Shown here in pieces: positions 31,062-39,981 of a DNA stretch of 64,000 nt. Within the stretch, counting starts at the first letter, position 1, and each line of letters opens with the position of its first letter. Both the position numbers and the translations under genes were made by a program. Below the pieces are notes generated by a model. That model was not told where the DNA came from and did not search any database. It saw only the letters and a program-made list of their open reading frames with translations. This DNA is from Spirochaetota bacterium (GTDB taxonomy: Bacteria; Spirochaetota; Spirochaetia; Treponematales; Treponemataceae), in assembly GCA_023443865.1 (NCBI GenBank), contig JAEZST010000006.1, positions 186,001-250,000 on the forward strand, written 5' to 3'.

Positions 31062-32846
31062 TCACGAAACCTTCACGGCGCCGAACTTGCACGCGTCGAA
31101 GCAGGCGCCGCACTTTATGCACTTTGACTGGTCGATCTCGTGGGGCGCCTTCCGCTCTCCCGCGATGCAGGGTACCGGGCATTTGCGGGCGCAGACCGTG
31201 CAGCCGATGCACTTTTCCTTATCGATCTCGTAGGTAATCAACGACTTGCACTTGCCCGCCGGGCACTTTCCGTCCTTGATGTGGGCGAGATACTCGTCGT
31301 AGAAATAATTGAGGGTGGACATGACCGGGTTCGGCGTGGTGCCCCCGAGCATGCACAGGCTCGCGTTCTTCATAGCCTTGCCGATCTTCTTCAGCTGCTC
31401 GAGGTCTTCCATGGTACCGTCGCCCTTGGTGATCTTCTCCAGAATTTCAAGGAGCTTCCGGCCGCCGATCCGGCAGGGCGCGCATTTGCCGCAGGATTCC
31501 TCCACCGAGAAGGCGAGGTAGAATTTCACCACGTCGATGATGCAGTCCTCGTCGTCCATGACGATCATGCCGCCCGAGCCCATCATGGAGCCGAGCCGCG
31601 TGAGGGATTCGTAGTCGATGGGCGTGTCGAGATAATCCTTCGTGATAACGCCGCCGGAGGGGCCGCCGGTCTGCACGGCCTTGAAGCCCTTGCCGTCCTT
31701 TATGCCGCCGCCGATATCGTAAATGATTTCCCGCAACGTGGTGCCCATGGGGACTTCCACCAGGCCCGAGTTGTTGATGGCGCCGGTGAGGGCGAATACC
31801 TTCGTGCCCTTGCTGGTTTCGGTTCCGATGGAGGCGAACCAGGCGCCGCCCTTGTTGATGATGACCGGAACGTTCGCGAAGGTTTCCACGTTGTTGATGG
31901 ACGTGGGCCTTCCCCACAGCCCCGATTCCGAGGGGAACGGGGGCTTGGGCACGGGCATGCCGCGCTTGCCCTCGATTGACTGGATAAGCGCCGTTTCCTC
32001 GCCGCAGATGAAGGCGCCCGCGCCGAGCCGGATCTGTATGTCGAAATCGAAACCGGAACCGAGAATGTCCTTGCCGAGGAGGCCCAGCTCCCTCGACTGG
32101 TCTATGGCGATCTCCAGCCGCTGAATGGCCAACGGGTACTCGGCGCGGATATAGATAAAGCCCTTGGAGGCGTCCATGGTGTAGCCGGCGATGGTCATCG
32201 CCTCGAGCACGCTGTGGGGGTCTCCTTCCAGGGTAGAACGGTCCATGTACGCGCCGGGGTCGCCCTCGTCGGCGTTGCATATGACGTATTTCTGGTCGCC
32301 CGGGGATTGCCGCGTGGACTGCCACTTGAGCCAGGTGGGAAAGCCCGCGCCCCCGCGCCCGCGCAAGCCGGATACCTTGAGCTCGGCGATTACGTCCTCG
32401 GGATTCATTTTGAAAAGGACCTTTTCGAGGGCCGCGTACCCGTCCCGCGCGATATATTCGTCGATATTCTCGGGATTGATCACGCCGCAGTTTCGCAGCA
32501 CGATTCGAAGCTGTTTCTGGTAAAACTTGATGTCGCCCTCGCCCTTGGCAGCCTGGCCACCGGAATGGTACAGGAGGTCCTTTACCGGGCGGCCCTTGAC
32601 GAAGTGCTCGGCCACGATCCGTTCGGCGTCTTCGGGCTTTACCTCGACGTAGAACGAATCGTCCGGCAGCGCTTTCACGATCGGCCCCTTCTCGCAGAAC
32701 CCGAAACAGCCGGTCTTAACCACCTGTACCGAGTCTTTGAGCCCGTGGGTTTCGCAGGCCTTCAGCAGGTTTTGGTAAATGAGGTCGGCCTTGGAGGACT
32801 CGCAGCCCGTTCCGCCGCAAACCAGGCAAAATTGATTGTACGACAT
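31062..32846 (-). CDS. hndC: Hydrogenase flavoprotein subunit (NuoF-like, HydB/HndC type)
   Basis: A 594-residue subunit. An N-terminal thioredoxin-like [2Fe-2S] domain (about 1-85) is followed by the NuoF core with the NADH/FMN site (GRGGAGFPTWLKW and CNADEGDPGAYMDR), the [4Fe-4S] motif SCGKCAPCRIGG, and a C-terminal two-cluster ferredoxin (CIGCTVCARKC and CIKCGACFDAC). It carries electrons between NAD(P)H and the hydrogenase subunit. It lies 13 bp upstream of hndD. Confidence 0.95.
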   Translation of the reverse strand: MSYNQFCLVCGGTGCESSKADLIYQNLLKACETHGLKDSVQVVKTGCFGFCEKGPIVKALPDDSFYVEVKPEDAERIVAEHFVKGRPVKDLLYHSGGQAAKGEGDIKFYQKQLRIVLRNCGVINPENIDEYIARDGYAALEKVLFKMNPEDVIAELKVSGLRGRGGAGFPTWLKWQSTRQSPGDQKYVICNADEGDPGAYMDRSTLEGDPHSVLEAMTIAGYTMDASKGFIYIRAEYPLAIQRLEIAIDQSRELGLLGKDILGSGFDFDIQIRLGAGAFICGEETALIQSIEGKRGMPVPKPPFPSESGLWGRPTSINNVETFANVPVIINKGGAWFASIGTETSKGTKVFALTGAINNSGLVEVPMGTTLREIIYDIGGGIKDGKGFKAVQTGGPSGGVITKDYLDTPIDYESLTRLGSMMGSGGMIVMDDEDCIIDVVKFYLAFSVEESCGKCAPCRIGGRKLLEILEKITKGDGTMEDLEQLKKIGKAMKNASLCMLGGTTPNPVMSTLNYFYDEYLAHIKDGKCPAGKCKSLITYEIDKEKCIGCTVCARKCPVPCIAGERKAPHEIDQSKCIKCGACFDACKFGAVKVS

Positions 32847-32854
32847 GGCTCCTC

Positions 32855-33241
32855 CTACTTCGCGGCCAGAATATCGGACGCGGGTCGGTCATAGAGATGG
32901 CCTTCCACGAGTTTACGTCCCATAATATGCGATAGCACGATCTCCCGCGCGACTTTCGGGTCGACCCGCCCGTAAATGGCGTCGGGCATGCCCGGCACCC
33001 GCACTTCCACGGTGGGTTCCGCGTAGCACAGCCCCATGCAGCCGGTTTGTTTGACCGTTACGCCGCCCACGTTCAGGGCGTCCAGCTCCTTGGCGAAGGC
33101 CGCCAGGGTATCCTTCCCTCCCGCGGCGATCCCGCACGTGCCCATGCCGACTATCACCTCTATCGTTTTGCCCTCGGTAACCCGGCGATTCATGTTCGCC
33201 TGGCTCGCCGCGCGGCGCTCGCGCAATTCTTCCAACGTCAT
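32855..33241 (-). CDS. hndB: Thioredoxin-like [2Fe-2S] ferredoxin subunit (HndB type)
   Basis: A 128-residue protein with four Cys of a thioredoxin-like [2Fe-2S] cluster: one in GTCGIAAGG, and GCMGLC plus flanking positions further on. It resembles HndB of the NADP-reducing hydrogenase. It is probably a small electron-transfer subunit of the same complex. The start at 33241 is preceded by a G-rich ribosome site; the longer frame to 33571 runs antisense to hndA and is rejected. It lies between hndA and hndC. Confidence 0.85.
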   Translation of the reverse strand: MTLEELRERRAASQANMNRRVTEGKTIEVIVGMGTCGIAAGGKDTLAAFAKELDALNVGGVTVKQTGCMGLCYAEPTVEVRVPGMPDAIYGRVDPKVAREIVLSHIMGRKLVEGHLYDRPASDILAAK

Positions 33242-33252
33242 CTCGTCCCCCC

Positions 33253-33732
33253 TCACTTTCCGCGAACTTTGGCCAGTACACCGGGAAGCATTTCGGGAGT
33301 GAGCTTTCCGAATACCTCCCCGCCCACGATCGCCACCGGGGCCAAACCGCAGCAGCCCACGCACCGGACCGCTTCCACCGAGAACTCGCCGTCGGCGGTT
33401 ACCTGATTCACCCCGATCCCGAGAAGATTCTCGAGCTCGAGGATCAAGTCTTCGCCGTCCTTGAGGTAGCAGGCCGTGCCCATGCACACCTGGATATTGT
33501 GCCTGCCCGGCTGTTTGAGCTTGAAGTAGTGGTAGAAAGTGATTACGCCGTAAATGCGGGCCAGCGGGCAATCCAGTTCGCGGGATAACTGTATCGCCAC
33601 CTTACGGGGCAGGTACCCGTATTCTTCCTGAGTCCGGTGCAGGATCATGATCAGACTGCCCGGCTCGTCCTTCCACCGCGCGATATACTCGCGGAGCGCT
33701 GGACTGAATGATACTGTCTCGGTCATTGGCAT
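33253..33732 (-). CDS. hndA: Hydrogenase NuoE-like subunit (HydC/HndA type)
   Basis: A 159-residue NuoE-like thioredoxin-fold protein with the [2Fe-2S] ligands CMGTAC (about 83-88) and CVGCC (about 124-128) and the upstream helical region found in NuoE. It passes electrons to the flavoprotein subunit. First gene of the operon; AGGAGG lies 10 nt before the ATG at 33732, and an internal ATG two codons later is also possible. Confidence 0.93.
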   Translation of the reverse strand: MPMTETVSFSPALREYIARWKDEPGSLIMILHRTQEEYGYLPRKVAIQLSRELDCPLARIYGVITFYHYFKLKQPGRHNIQVCMGTACYLKDGEDLILELENLLGIGVNQVTADGEFSVEAVRCVGCCGLAPVAIVGGEVFGKLTPEMLPGVLAKVRGK

Positions 33733-33828
33733 GAAAACGAGTCCTCCTGACGGGATTTGGGAAAAAGGACTCGGGGGGCGAACAGAAGGAGGGAGGGGTC
33801 TCGAGGCGTACTTTTTCTCATACCCCTA

Positions 33829-33856
33829 ATGATATTCGCCGAAGGAACGTTGTCAA
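33829..33856 (-). promoter_or_regulatory. Hydrogenase operon promoter
   Basis: Read leftwards, TTGACA (33856-33851), 16-bp spacer, TATCAT (33834-33829). It gives a leader of about 90 nt. Confidence 0.65.
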
Positions 33857-33867
33857 CGAAAGTCGAT

Positions 33868-33896
33868 AAAAAACCGACCATATCGGCCGGTTTTCG
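33868..33896 (-). terminator. Terminator of the hslO gene
   Basis: ACCGGCC-loop-GGTCGGT, one mismatch, followed leftwards by T6. Confidence 0.75.
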
Positions 33897-33931
33897 TCAT
33901 GGGGTGGGGAGGATTCCAAACGGGGAGAGGC

Positions 33932-34864
33932 TTACGGGCGACGATCCCGAATCGCGGCCAGTTCAGGCCTCGAAAAGGGGTACTCGCTGCCGCAGTTGTG
34001 GCAATAGATGACCGTGGGATCGTCGCCGTTGGCGGCGAGGTCTTCCAGTTCGCCCTTTGGAAGGCTTGCCAGATGGGCCGCGTATTTCGCCTTGGAACAG
34101 GGGCAGTCAAAGCGAACGTCCCGCTCTAGGGCCACGGCGGGGTCCATGCCGCGAAAGAGCCCGTAGATAATGTCTTCCCGGTCCCCGCCCTCGGCGAACC
34201 AGGCTCCCAGGGAAGGGGCGGCGGAAAAGGCGCGGGACGCCGCTTCCAGCAGTTCCGGATCGGCGCCGGGCATGACCTGGAGGTACAGCGCGCCCGCCCC
34301 GATTACCCGCCCTTCCCGGTCGAGCTGTATGCCCGTATCGAAGGCGGTTTGGGTTTGCTCGGACACGAGAAAGTATTCGGCCAGGTCCTTGGCGATATTC
34401 CGGTGCTTAATCTCCACCGTGCCCGTCACGGGTTCCCGCGCGCCCTCGGGGAAACGGATCAGGGAGAGGGTTCCGTCGCCGAAATAGGGGGCGAGGTCCC
34501 AGTCTTCCGGCGGGGAATCAAGGGGAATGGGGTCCTGAAAAAGATAGCCGCGGACGAAACCGGTAGAGTCCGCCTCTACGCTAAACCCCGCCGCGGGCCC
34601 GCGCGTGTCGTACCGGAATATGGTCCGGTCGCGGCCCTTCATGGTCGGGATGAGGAGGGCGCCCGAAAGGGCGGCCTGGCCGAGAACCATGGTTTCAAGA
34701 ATACCCAGCGAATGTTGGGCGCGCAAACGGTTCACGAACCTCGTGCCGTGAAAAAAGGCGCCGCGGAGGGTTCCGCCGCCCAGGAGGAAAACGGACATTC
34801 CGTCGGGATGCATTGCGTCGAGCCGTTCCCGAAGCACGGGATCGGCGATGGGAGCTTCGATCAT
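33932..34864 (-). CDS. hslO: Hsp33 redox-regulated chaperone HslO
   Basis: A 310-residue Hsp33 homologue. The C-terminal zinc switch has the four Cys as CPC (FDCPCSKAKYA) and CHNC (IYCHNCGSEY). Oxidation of these Cys releases zinc and activates the chaperone holdase. The N-terminal domain with TMKGRDRTIFRY and the helical linker are in the expected order. The start at 34864 is set by TATACT 7 nt upstream; a longer frame to 34951 runs into the promoter of the divergent MATE gene. The first spacing, CxC, and the second, CxxC, are canonical. Confidence 0.9.
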   Translation of the reverse strand: MIEAPIADPVLRERLDAMHPDGMSVFLLGGGTLRGAFFHGTRFVNRLRAQHSLGILETMVLGQAALSGALLIPTMKGRDRTIFRYDTRGPAAGFSVEADSTGFVRGYLFQDPIPLDSPPEDWDLAPYFGDGTLSLIRFPEGAREPVTGTVEIKHRNIAKDLAEYFLVSEQTQTAFDTGIQLDREGRVIGAGALYLQVMPGADPELLEAASRAFSAAPSLGAWFAEGGDREDIIYGLFRGMDPAVALERDVRFDCPCSKAKYAAHLASLPKGELEDLAANGDDPTVIYCHNCGSEYPFSRPELAAIRDRRP

Positions 34865-34901
34865 AAAACCGAGTATACTTAAAAAATCCCGCTGGACGCA
34901 A
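34865..34901 (-). promoter_or_regulatory. Leaderless promoter of hslO
   Basis: Read leftwards, TTGCGT (34901-34896), 18-bp spacer, TATACT (34877-34872), 7 nt, ATG. No Shine-Dalgarno. Confidence 0.6.
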
Positions 34902-34935
34902 GGGACGAAAAGGGATACACTCCCCACACAATAAT

Positions 34936-36276
34936 ATGAAAGCGTCAACAAAAGCGTCCCTACCCATGGTCGCGCTCACCCTTCCCATCCTGGCAGAGTC
35001 GATCTTCCGGATTCTCGTCATGTCGGTGGATACGGTCATGCTCTCCGGCTATTCCCAGGCAGCGGTCGCCGCGGTGGGGCTCGTCGGGCAATACGTATTC
35101 TTTATCAATATCATGTTTAACGTAATCGCGGTGGGAACCAGCATCGTGCTCGCCCAATATCTCGGTGCGGACCGGCGCGACGAGGCCCGGCACGTCGCCC
35201 AGGCGGGAGCGGTCATGGTGGTGATAACCTCGCTTACCATCATGGCGGCGGTACTGCTTTTCACCCGCTCGATCCTTTCGCTTTACCCGATCGATGAGGA
35301 CGTGCGCGGCTTCGCCGTGCAGTACTTCACGATTTTCGGGGGAATCGGGGCGCCCTTTATCGCCTTTAACATGCTGCAGTCCACGGTGCTCCGCTCCTAC
35401 GGGCACACCAAGGATACCATGTTCACCACGATGATCGCGAACCTCGTGAACGTGATCGGCAACGCCGTATCCCTTTACGGCTTTTTCGGCCTTCCGGTAT
35501 TCGGCGTGGTCGGCGTAGCCATATCCTCGGTTTTCTCGCAGCTGGTCGCCTGCGTGATTCTCGCCCTGCGAATACGGGCAATGCCGGACGTGCAGTTCCC
35601 CATTCGCGGATGGCGCGAGGTTCCGGCGAAGATATACAAGACGGTCCTCTCCATCGGCGTGCCTACCGCCGGGGAGAACATGGCCTACAATACGGCCCAA
35701 ATCGCCATCATGGCCATGGTCTCCAGTTTCGGAACCTTCGCCATGTCGGCCCAGGTATACACGATCACCATCGCGCGGTTCGTGTTCGTGTTCGCCATGT
35801 CCATCGGCTCGGCGACCCAAATAAAGACGGGATGGTTCGTGGGAGCGAAAAAGGCCGACGACGCCTACCGCCGGGTATACCGCTACCAACTGATAGGCAC
35901 CGCGCTTTCCGTCGGCATGATCCTTGTCATCAATCTCGTGAAAATGCCCATAATCGGGTTCTTTACCCATGAGCCGGAGATAGTCAAACTCACCGCTACA
36001 CTGTTGCTTTTCTCCATATACGTGGAATTCGGCAGGTCCATGAACCTGATAACCATCGCGGCGCTCAAGGGTTCGGGCGACGTCCGCTTCCCGGTGTTTT
36101 ACGGCATACTTTCCATGTGGGGCATAATGGTATTCGGCAGCTGGCTCTTGGGCATGAAGCTGGGCTTGGGCCTCGTGGGCGTATGGCTCGCCACGGGCAC
36201 GGACGAAACCACGCGGGGCGTGATCATGATCCTCCGCTGGAAAAGCAAGCGCTGGATGACCAAGTCGATCGCCTGA
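34936..36276 (+). CDS. MATE-family efflux transporter
   Basis: A 446-residue inner-membrane protein with about twelve hydrophobic segments in two repeated halves, of the MatE type (N-terminal SMALPILAESIF-like start and conserved loops). It exports cationic drugs or metabolites with Na+ or H+. TACACT lies 14 nt before the ATG, and there is no clear ribosome site. The gene is divergent from hslO by 71 bp. The substrate cannot be predicted. Confidence 0.88.
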   Translation: MKASTKASLPMVALTLPILAESIFRILVMSVDTVMLSGYSQAAVAAVGLVGQYVFFINIMFNVIAVGTSIVLAQYLGADRRDEARHVAQAGAVMVVITSLTIMAAVLLFTRSILSLYPIDEDVRGFAVQYFTIFGGIGAPFIAFNMLQSTVLRSYGHTKDTMFTTMIANLVNVIGNAVSLYGFFGLPVFGVVGVAISSVFSQLVACVILALRIRAMPDVQFPIRGWREVPAKIYKTVLSIGVPTAGENMAYNTAQIAIMAMVSSFGTFAMSAQVYTITIARFVFVFAMSIGSATQIKTGWFVGAKKADDAYRRVYRYQLIGTALSVGMILVINLVKMPIIGFFTHEPEIVKLTATLLLFSIYVEFGRSMNLITIAALKGSGDVRFPVFYGILSMWGIMVFGSWLLGMKLGLGLVGVWLATGTDETTRGVIMILRWKSKRWMTKSIA

Positions 36277-36290
36277 TGGGGTCTGAACCC

Positions 36291-36315
36291 GAATTCGGGG
36301 TCAGGCCCCGAATTC
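36291..36315. terminator. Hairpin at the convergent ends of the MATE and CBM9-like genes
   Basis: GAATTCGGGG pairs exactly with CCCCGAATTC around TCAGG. No T-run. It overlaps the last codons of the CBM9-like gene. Confidence 0.5.
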
Positions 36316-37032
36316 TAACGGTATAAAGGAATCGGGCTGATGGAAGGCGGGAATGTCCGTGCCGGAAAGCAATGTCGCAAGGCCCGGTTTCGCCGCCGAC
36401 CGATCGATCCGGTTTACCGTGAAGTACCAGCGCTCCCGGGCGGGGAAACCCGCCAGGCCGAAATCCGACCAGGGCACGCATAACGACAATCGCCACAGGC
36501 CCGAAACCTTCCCCGCCGATTCCCGCAAAAGCTCGGTCTTGATCAGGGCACCGGAACGCCAATCGTAGTCGAAGGCGATTTTAACCCCGCATATCTCGTC
36601 GCGAAGGATGCCGAATACCGGCTCCACGCCCGGCTTCGCCCCCGAACCGTCGGTTACGGAAAGCCCGCTCCCGTTACCGATCATACGTTCCCCTTCGGCC
36701 CCGATTCCGGCACGGTATTCGAGCAGGTTTCCAGCGGGGTTTACTTCCCAGCCGAAATAAAAGGCCGCGGGAAAGGGGTTTTCCGGGCTGATTTGGGGCC
36801 TAATGAAGAGCTCCAGGCAATCGTCCTCGAACACGCGGCCCTTCGGCGACCGATCGCGACTCGCCAGGACGCCGGTAAATTCAGCTTCGGCGATCAGGGT
36901 GAGGCCCGTTTCGTCGGCCTTTAAAAGGAAGCGGGTTTCCGATCCTGAGCCCTCATGCCCCGTAAACGGGAAAGGTAGGATATTATGTCCAATTTCTCCG
37001 GTTTTTTCCGTGGAAACGCGATAATAATCCAT
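36301..37032 (-). CDS. Carbohydrate-binding family 9-like protein
   Basis: A 243-residue protein resembling CBM9-like domains: the core YFGWEVNPAGNLLEYRAG and FEDDCLELFI are typical. No signal peptide was found, so it is probably cytoplasmic, unlike most CBM9 modules of secreted enzymes. Free-standing cytoplasmic members are common in sugar-using anaerobes and treponemes, with an unknown role. GGGAGGT precedes the ATG and TATAAT lies 23 nt upstream (37060-37055). Confidence 0.75.
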   Translation of the reverse strand: MDYYRVSTEKTGEIGHNILPFPFTGHEGSGSETRFLLKADETGLTLIAEAEFTGVLASRDRSPKGRVFEDDCLELFIRPQISPENPFPAAFYFGWEVNPAGNLLEYRAGIGAEGERMIGNGSGLSVTDGSGAKPGVEPVFGILRDEICGVKIAFDYDWRSGALIKTELLRESAGKVSGLWRLSLCVPWSDFGLAGFPARERWYFTVNRIDRSAAKPGLATLLSGTDIPAFHQPDSFIPLEFGA

Positions 37033-37071
37033 ATTTTTTTACCTCCCGCGGACATTATATCATATCTCGAG

Positions 37072-37301
37072 TTGACGTCTGCAGAAAGCCGTGCTACAGT
37101 AAAATTATCTAACGGGTTCTTTGATCATGTTAAGAAATGTGTCCGATGACTGTTGTCTGCTTCTGTATCCTGCCTGTCCTGCGCTTGATCCAGCATACCG
37201 CGCCATTCCGGTTTCCATTTATAACAGCGACAAGGCCGTTGATGTACCGCTTTTTTGGCGGTAGCAATCAAGCATTACCGGATTAACGGTAAAGGATTTG
37301 T
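37072..37301 (+). promoter_or_regulatory. Promoter and long 5' leader of the RRM gene
   Basis: TTGACG (37072-37077), 17-bp spacer, TACAGT (37095-37100). The predicted leader of about 195 nt is long for this genome. It includes a 45-codon ORF (37127-37264) without a good ribosome site; a post-transcriptional control such as cold-shock-type folding or autoregulation is possible. Confidence 0.6.
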
Positions 37302-37604
37302 ATGTCTCAGAAGATTTATGTAGGCAACATGAACTACGCGACCACCGAGGCCGCCCTCTCGAATCTCTTCGGCCAGTATGGCGAAGTGGTATCCTCCATC
37401 ATCATTAAGGATCGCTACACCCAGCAGTCCAAGGGTTTCGGCTTCATTGAAATGGCCGACGCTCAGGCCGCCGAGGCCGCCATCGCGACCCTTAACAACC
37501 AGGAATTCGAAGGCCGCCGCCTCCGGGTCAACGTTGCGGAGAACAAGCCCCGCGAGGCTCGCCCCCGCTACAACGATCGCGGTGGATACGGCGATCGCTA
37601 CTGA
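37302..37604 (+). CDS. RRM-type RNA-binding protein
   Basis: A 100-residue single RRM protein. RNP2 is IYVGNM (residues 5-10) and RNP1 KGFGFIEM (about 44-51); the C-terminal tail is Arg/Gly/Tyr-rich (RPRYNDRGGYGDRY). Proteins of this kind are found in cyanobacteria, spirochaetes and others and are often cold-induced RNA chaperones. AAAGGA precedes the ATG. The gene is monocistronic, with a long leader and strong terminator. Confidence 0.93.
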   Translation: MSQKIYVGNMNYATTEAALSNLFGQYGEVVSSIIIKDRYTQQSKGFGFIEMADAQAAEAAIATLNNQEFEGRRLRVNVAENKPREARPRYNDRGGYGDRY

Positions 37605-37642
37605 GAAACATAAGCGCAACAGGTATTTCGAATAACTGAAGG

Positions 37643-37675
37643 CCGGGGTTCCGTAAGGGATCCCGGTTTTTTTTT
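37643..37675 (+). terminator. Terminator of the RRM gene
   Basis: CCGGG..TCC pairs with GGA..CCCGG and is followed by T9. Confidence 0.85.
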
Positions 37676-37750
37676 AGCCTACCGGCTTTTTAAGACGCCG
37701 GGCGCCGATCGTCGCCAAAAAATGGCCCGCCCGCGAACCACTCCCCGTGG

Positions 37751-37762
37751 TATACTTTACCC
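37751..37762 (+). promoter_or_regulatory. Leaderless-type -10 box of the M28 peptidase gene
   Basis: TATACT (37751-37756), 6 nt, ATG at 37763. No -35 was recognised and no Shine-Dalgarno is present. Confidence 0.45.
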
Positions 37763-38776
37763 ATGGAACCGATCCTTCCCGTTGGCCCGACCGCCGCGGC
37801 CGCGTCATCAGCCCTACTCGCCTTTCTCGAGCCCCAGGTGAACCGCCCGGATTTTATCCTCCGCTGGCTTACCGAGCGCGGCGTTCCGGCCAGGAACCTG
37901 GAACTCGCGGGGAAGCGCCATATCATCGTGCGGTTCGGAGCCGATTCCTACGATCCCAATTTCCGTACCAAGATTCTCGTGGCCCACCACGACCGAACGG
38001 CGGGGTCTCCCGGCGCGAACGACAACGGGGCGGCCTGTTTTCAATTGATGCTGCTCGCGGAACGGCTCGCCGGGGGCGGCGGCGCGGCGCAATCGGGTGC
38101 GCGTTGGGGAGGGATTCTCCGAAAGGCGCATAATACGGTTATCCTCTTTACCGACGGAGAGGAAGCGGCGGGAACGGGGGGGATACGCGCGCAGGGGTCG
38201 TTCGCCGTCGGAAGCGGACTGAAAACCCTCGGCTTCGACGACGCGGACGTGTACGTATTCGACGCCTGCGGCCGGGGCGACGTACTCGTGCTTTCGTCGA
38301 CAGGGGCTTTACAGGGTAATAAGGAAGGTAAGGGCGGCTTTCCCACGGGCGCGGCAGCGCGGCAATACGCCGCGCTGCGGGACCGGGCCCGGGATATCGC
38401 CCGGGAATCGGCGCCGGGCACATGGATAACCCTTCTCACCCCGTACAGCGATAACGCGGGCTTTCTGGCCTCGGGAATCGTTTCGCAGGTGGTGACCGTC
38501 CTGCCCCGAGGCGAGGCGGACGCCCTCCTTTTCGCCCTGGCCGGAAAAGGCGAGGGAATCGCTGGAGCGCGGGACATGGCGATGCTCGAGCGACTCGTCG
38601 TGGCCAACTCGCGTGACGCGGGCGAAGCCGGTTCGGCGCGCCTTCTCCGCTATATCCCGGAAACTTGGCGCCTCATGCACGGGCCCAACGATAACCCTTC
38701 CACCCTCACCGGAGAGGCCTTTACGCTCATGAAGGGCTTTCTCGACTGCCTCGCCGCGTCCCTCGATCCCCTATAA
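37763..38776 (+). CDS. M28-family metallopeptidase-like protein
   Basis: A 337-residue protein with the two-zinc aminopeptidase layout: VAHHDR (His, Asp), GANDNGAAC (bridging Asp), TDGEEAAGTGG (catalytic Glu and ligand Glu) and FDACGRGD (Asp). No signal peptide, so it should act in the cytoplasm. Likely an aminopeptidase or related deacetylase of the M28/M20 clan. Convergent with serC, sharing a bidirectional terminator. Confidence 0.8.
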   Translation: MEPILPVGPTAAAASSALLAFLEPQVNRPDFILRWLTERGVPARNLELAGKRHIIVRFGADSYDPNFRTKILVAHHDRTAGSPGANDNGAACFQLMLLAERLAGGGGAAQSGARWGGILRKAHNTVILFTDGEEAAGTGGIRAQGSFAVGSGLKTLGFDDADVYVFDACGRGDVLVLSSTGALQGNKEGKGGFPTGAAARQYAALRDRARDIARESAPGTWITLLTPYSDNAGFLASGIVSQVVTVLPRGEADALLFALAGKGEGIAGARDMAMLERLVVANSRDAGEAGSARLLRYIPETWRLMHGPNDNPSTLTGEAFTLMKGFLDCLAASLDPL

Positions 38777-38804
38777 AAAGGGCCGGAAACCCTCAGGCCT
38801 TTTT
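38775..38804. terminator. Bidirectional terminator between the M28 and serC genes
   Basis: AAAAAGG..CC and GGCCTTTTT form a stem with A- and T-runs on both sides; it overlaps both stop codons or their flanks. Confidence 0.7.
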
Positions 38805-39911
38805 AACCTCGGCGTAAGCCCAATCGAGCCAGGGAAACAGTTTTTCGATATCGGACGTTTCGACCGTCGCGCCGCACCAGAACCGGAGCCCGGCGGGAGC
38901 GTCCTTGTAGGAACCGCAATCGTAGGCGACCTTCTCGGAGGCGAGAAGCTTGACCATGGACTTAACCTGGTCGGGCGTCAATTCCAGGGAAAGGCAGACG
39001 GAGGTGTTGGAGCGGGTTTCCCTGTCGGCGGCGAGGAAGCGTACCCACGGCCGATCCGCCACGAAACGCTCGAACGCCGCGAGGTTGGCCTCGCTGCGCC
39101 CGATCAGGCCTTTCAGGCCGCCGACGGATTCCGCCCAGGCGAGCGCGTCGAGATAATCCTCGTTCGCGATCATGGAAGGCGTATTGATGGTCGAGCCCTC
39201 GAATAGTTCCTCGAAGATCTTCCCGCCCGACGCCATCCGGAAGATCTTGGGGAGCGGCCAGGCGGGCGTATACGTTTCAAGGCGTTCGACGGCGCGGGGA
39301 GAGAGGACGATCATGCCGTGGGCAGCCTCGCCGCCAAGCACTTTTTGCCAGGAGAAGGTGACGACGTCCAGTTTTTCCCAGGGAAGGTCCATGGCGAAAA
39401 CGGCGCTCGTCGCGTCGCAGAGCGTAAGGCCCGCGCGGTCCGCGGGGATCCAGTCGCCGTTCGGGACCTTTACGCCGGAGGTCGTGCCGTTCCAGGCGAA
39501 AACCGCGTCGCGCGAGAAGTCTGCCTGGGAAAGGTCGGGAAGGCTGCCGTAAGGCGCGTTGAAATAGCGGGAGTCCGCGATCTTGAGCTGCTTTTTTACG
39601 TCGCTCGCCCAGCCCTCGCCGAAGGATTCCCAGGAGAATACGTCTACGCCGCGCGCCCCAAGGAGCGACCACAGGGCCATTTCGAAGGCCCCGGTATCGG
39701 AGGCCGGGACGATCCCGACGCGATAATCGGAGGGAAGGCCGAGCAGTTTCTTCGTCCGCTCGATGGACTCCTGGAGGCGGGCCTTGCCGAGGGACGAGCG
39801 GTGGGAACGGCCGAGTATATCGCCGCGAAGGGACGAAAGCGAATAGCCGGGATGCTTGGCGCAGGGCCCGGAGGAAAAGTTCGGGTTTGCCGGTTTTTCG
39901 GTAGGTTTCAC
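38793..39911 (-). CDS. serC: Phosphoserine aminotransferase SerC
   Basis: A 372-residue class V PLP aminotransferase that converts 3-phosphohydroxypyruvate and glutamate to phosphoserine. The PLP lysine lies in FSWQKVLGGEAAHG, and the start NFSSGPCAKHPGY identifies the SerC group that differs from the E. coli type. The start is GTG with GGAG 7 nt upstream. With glyA in the same window it points to serine-glycine metabolism. Repeat copy C lies between it and pgi. Confidence 0.92.
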   Translation of the reverse strand: MKPTEKPANPNFSSGPCAKHPGYSLSSLRGDILGRSHRSSLGKARLQESIERTKKLLGLPSDYRVGIVPASDTGAFEMALWSLLGARGVDVFSWESFGEGWASDVKKQLKIADSRYFNAPYGSLPDLSQADFSRDAVFAWNGTTSGVKVPNGDWIPADRAGLTLCDATSAVFAMDLPWEKLDVVTFSWQKVLGGEAAHGMIVLSPRAVERLETYTPAWPLPKIFRMASGGKIFEELFEGSTINTPSMIANEDYLDALAWAESVGGLKGLIGRSEANLAAFERFVADRPWVRFLAADRETRSNTSVCLSLELTPDQVKSMVKLLASEKVAYDCGSYKDAPAGLRFWCGATVETSDIEKLFPWLDWAYAEVKKA

Positions 39912-39981
39912 GATAGCTCCTTACTTTTTTTACTGATCGGCCCGTCGATACGCGGCCGCCTGAACGAAGGGGCGCGTTCTG

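Noticed and set aside
29411..31237. 608-residue frame antisense to hndD
   Set aside because: It is a high-GC shadow; the opposite strand encodes a hydrogenase with every cluster motif.
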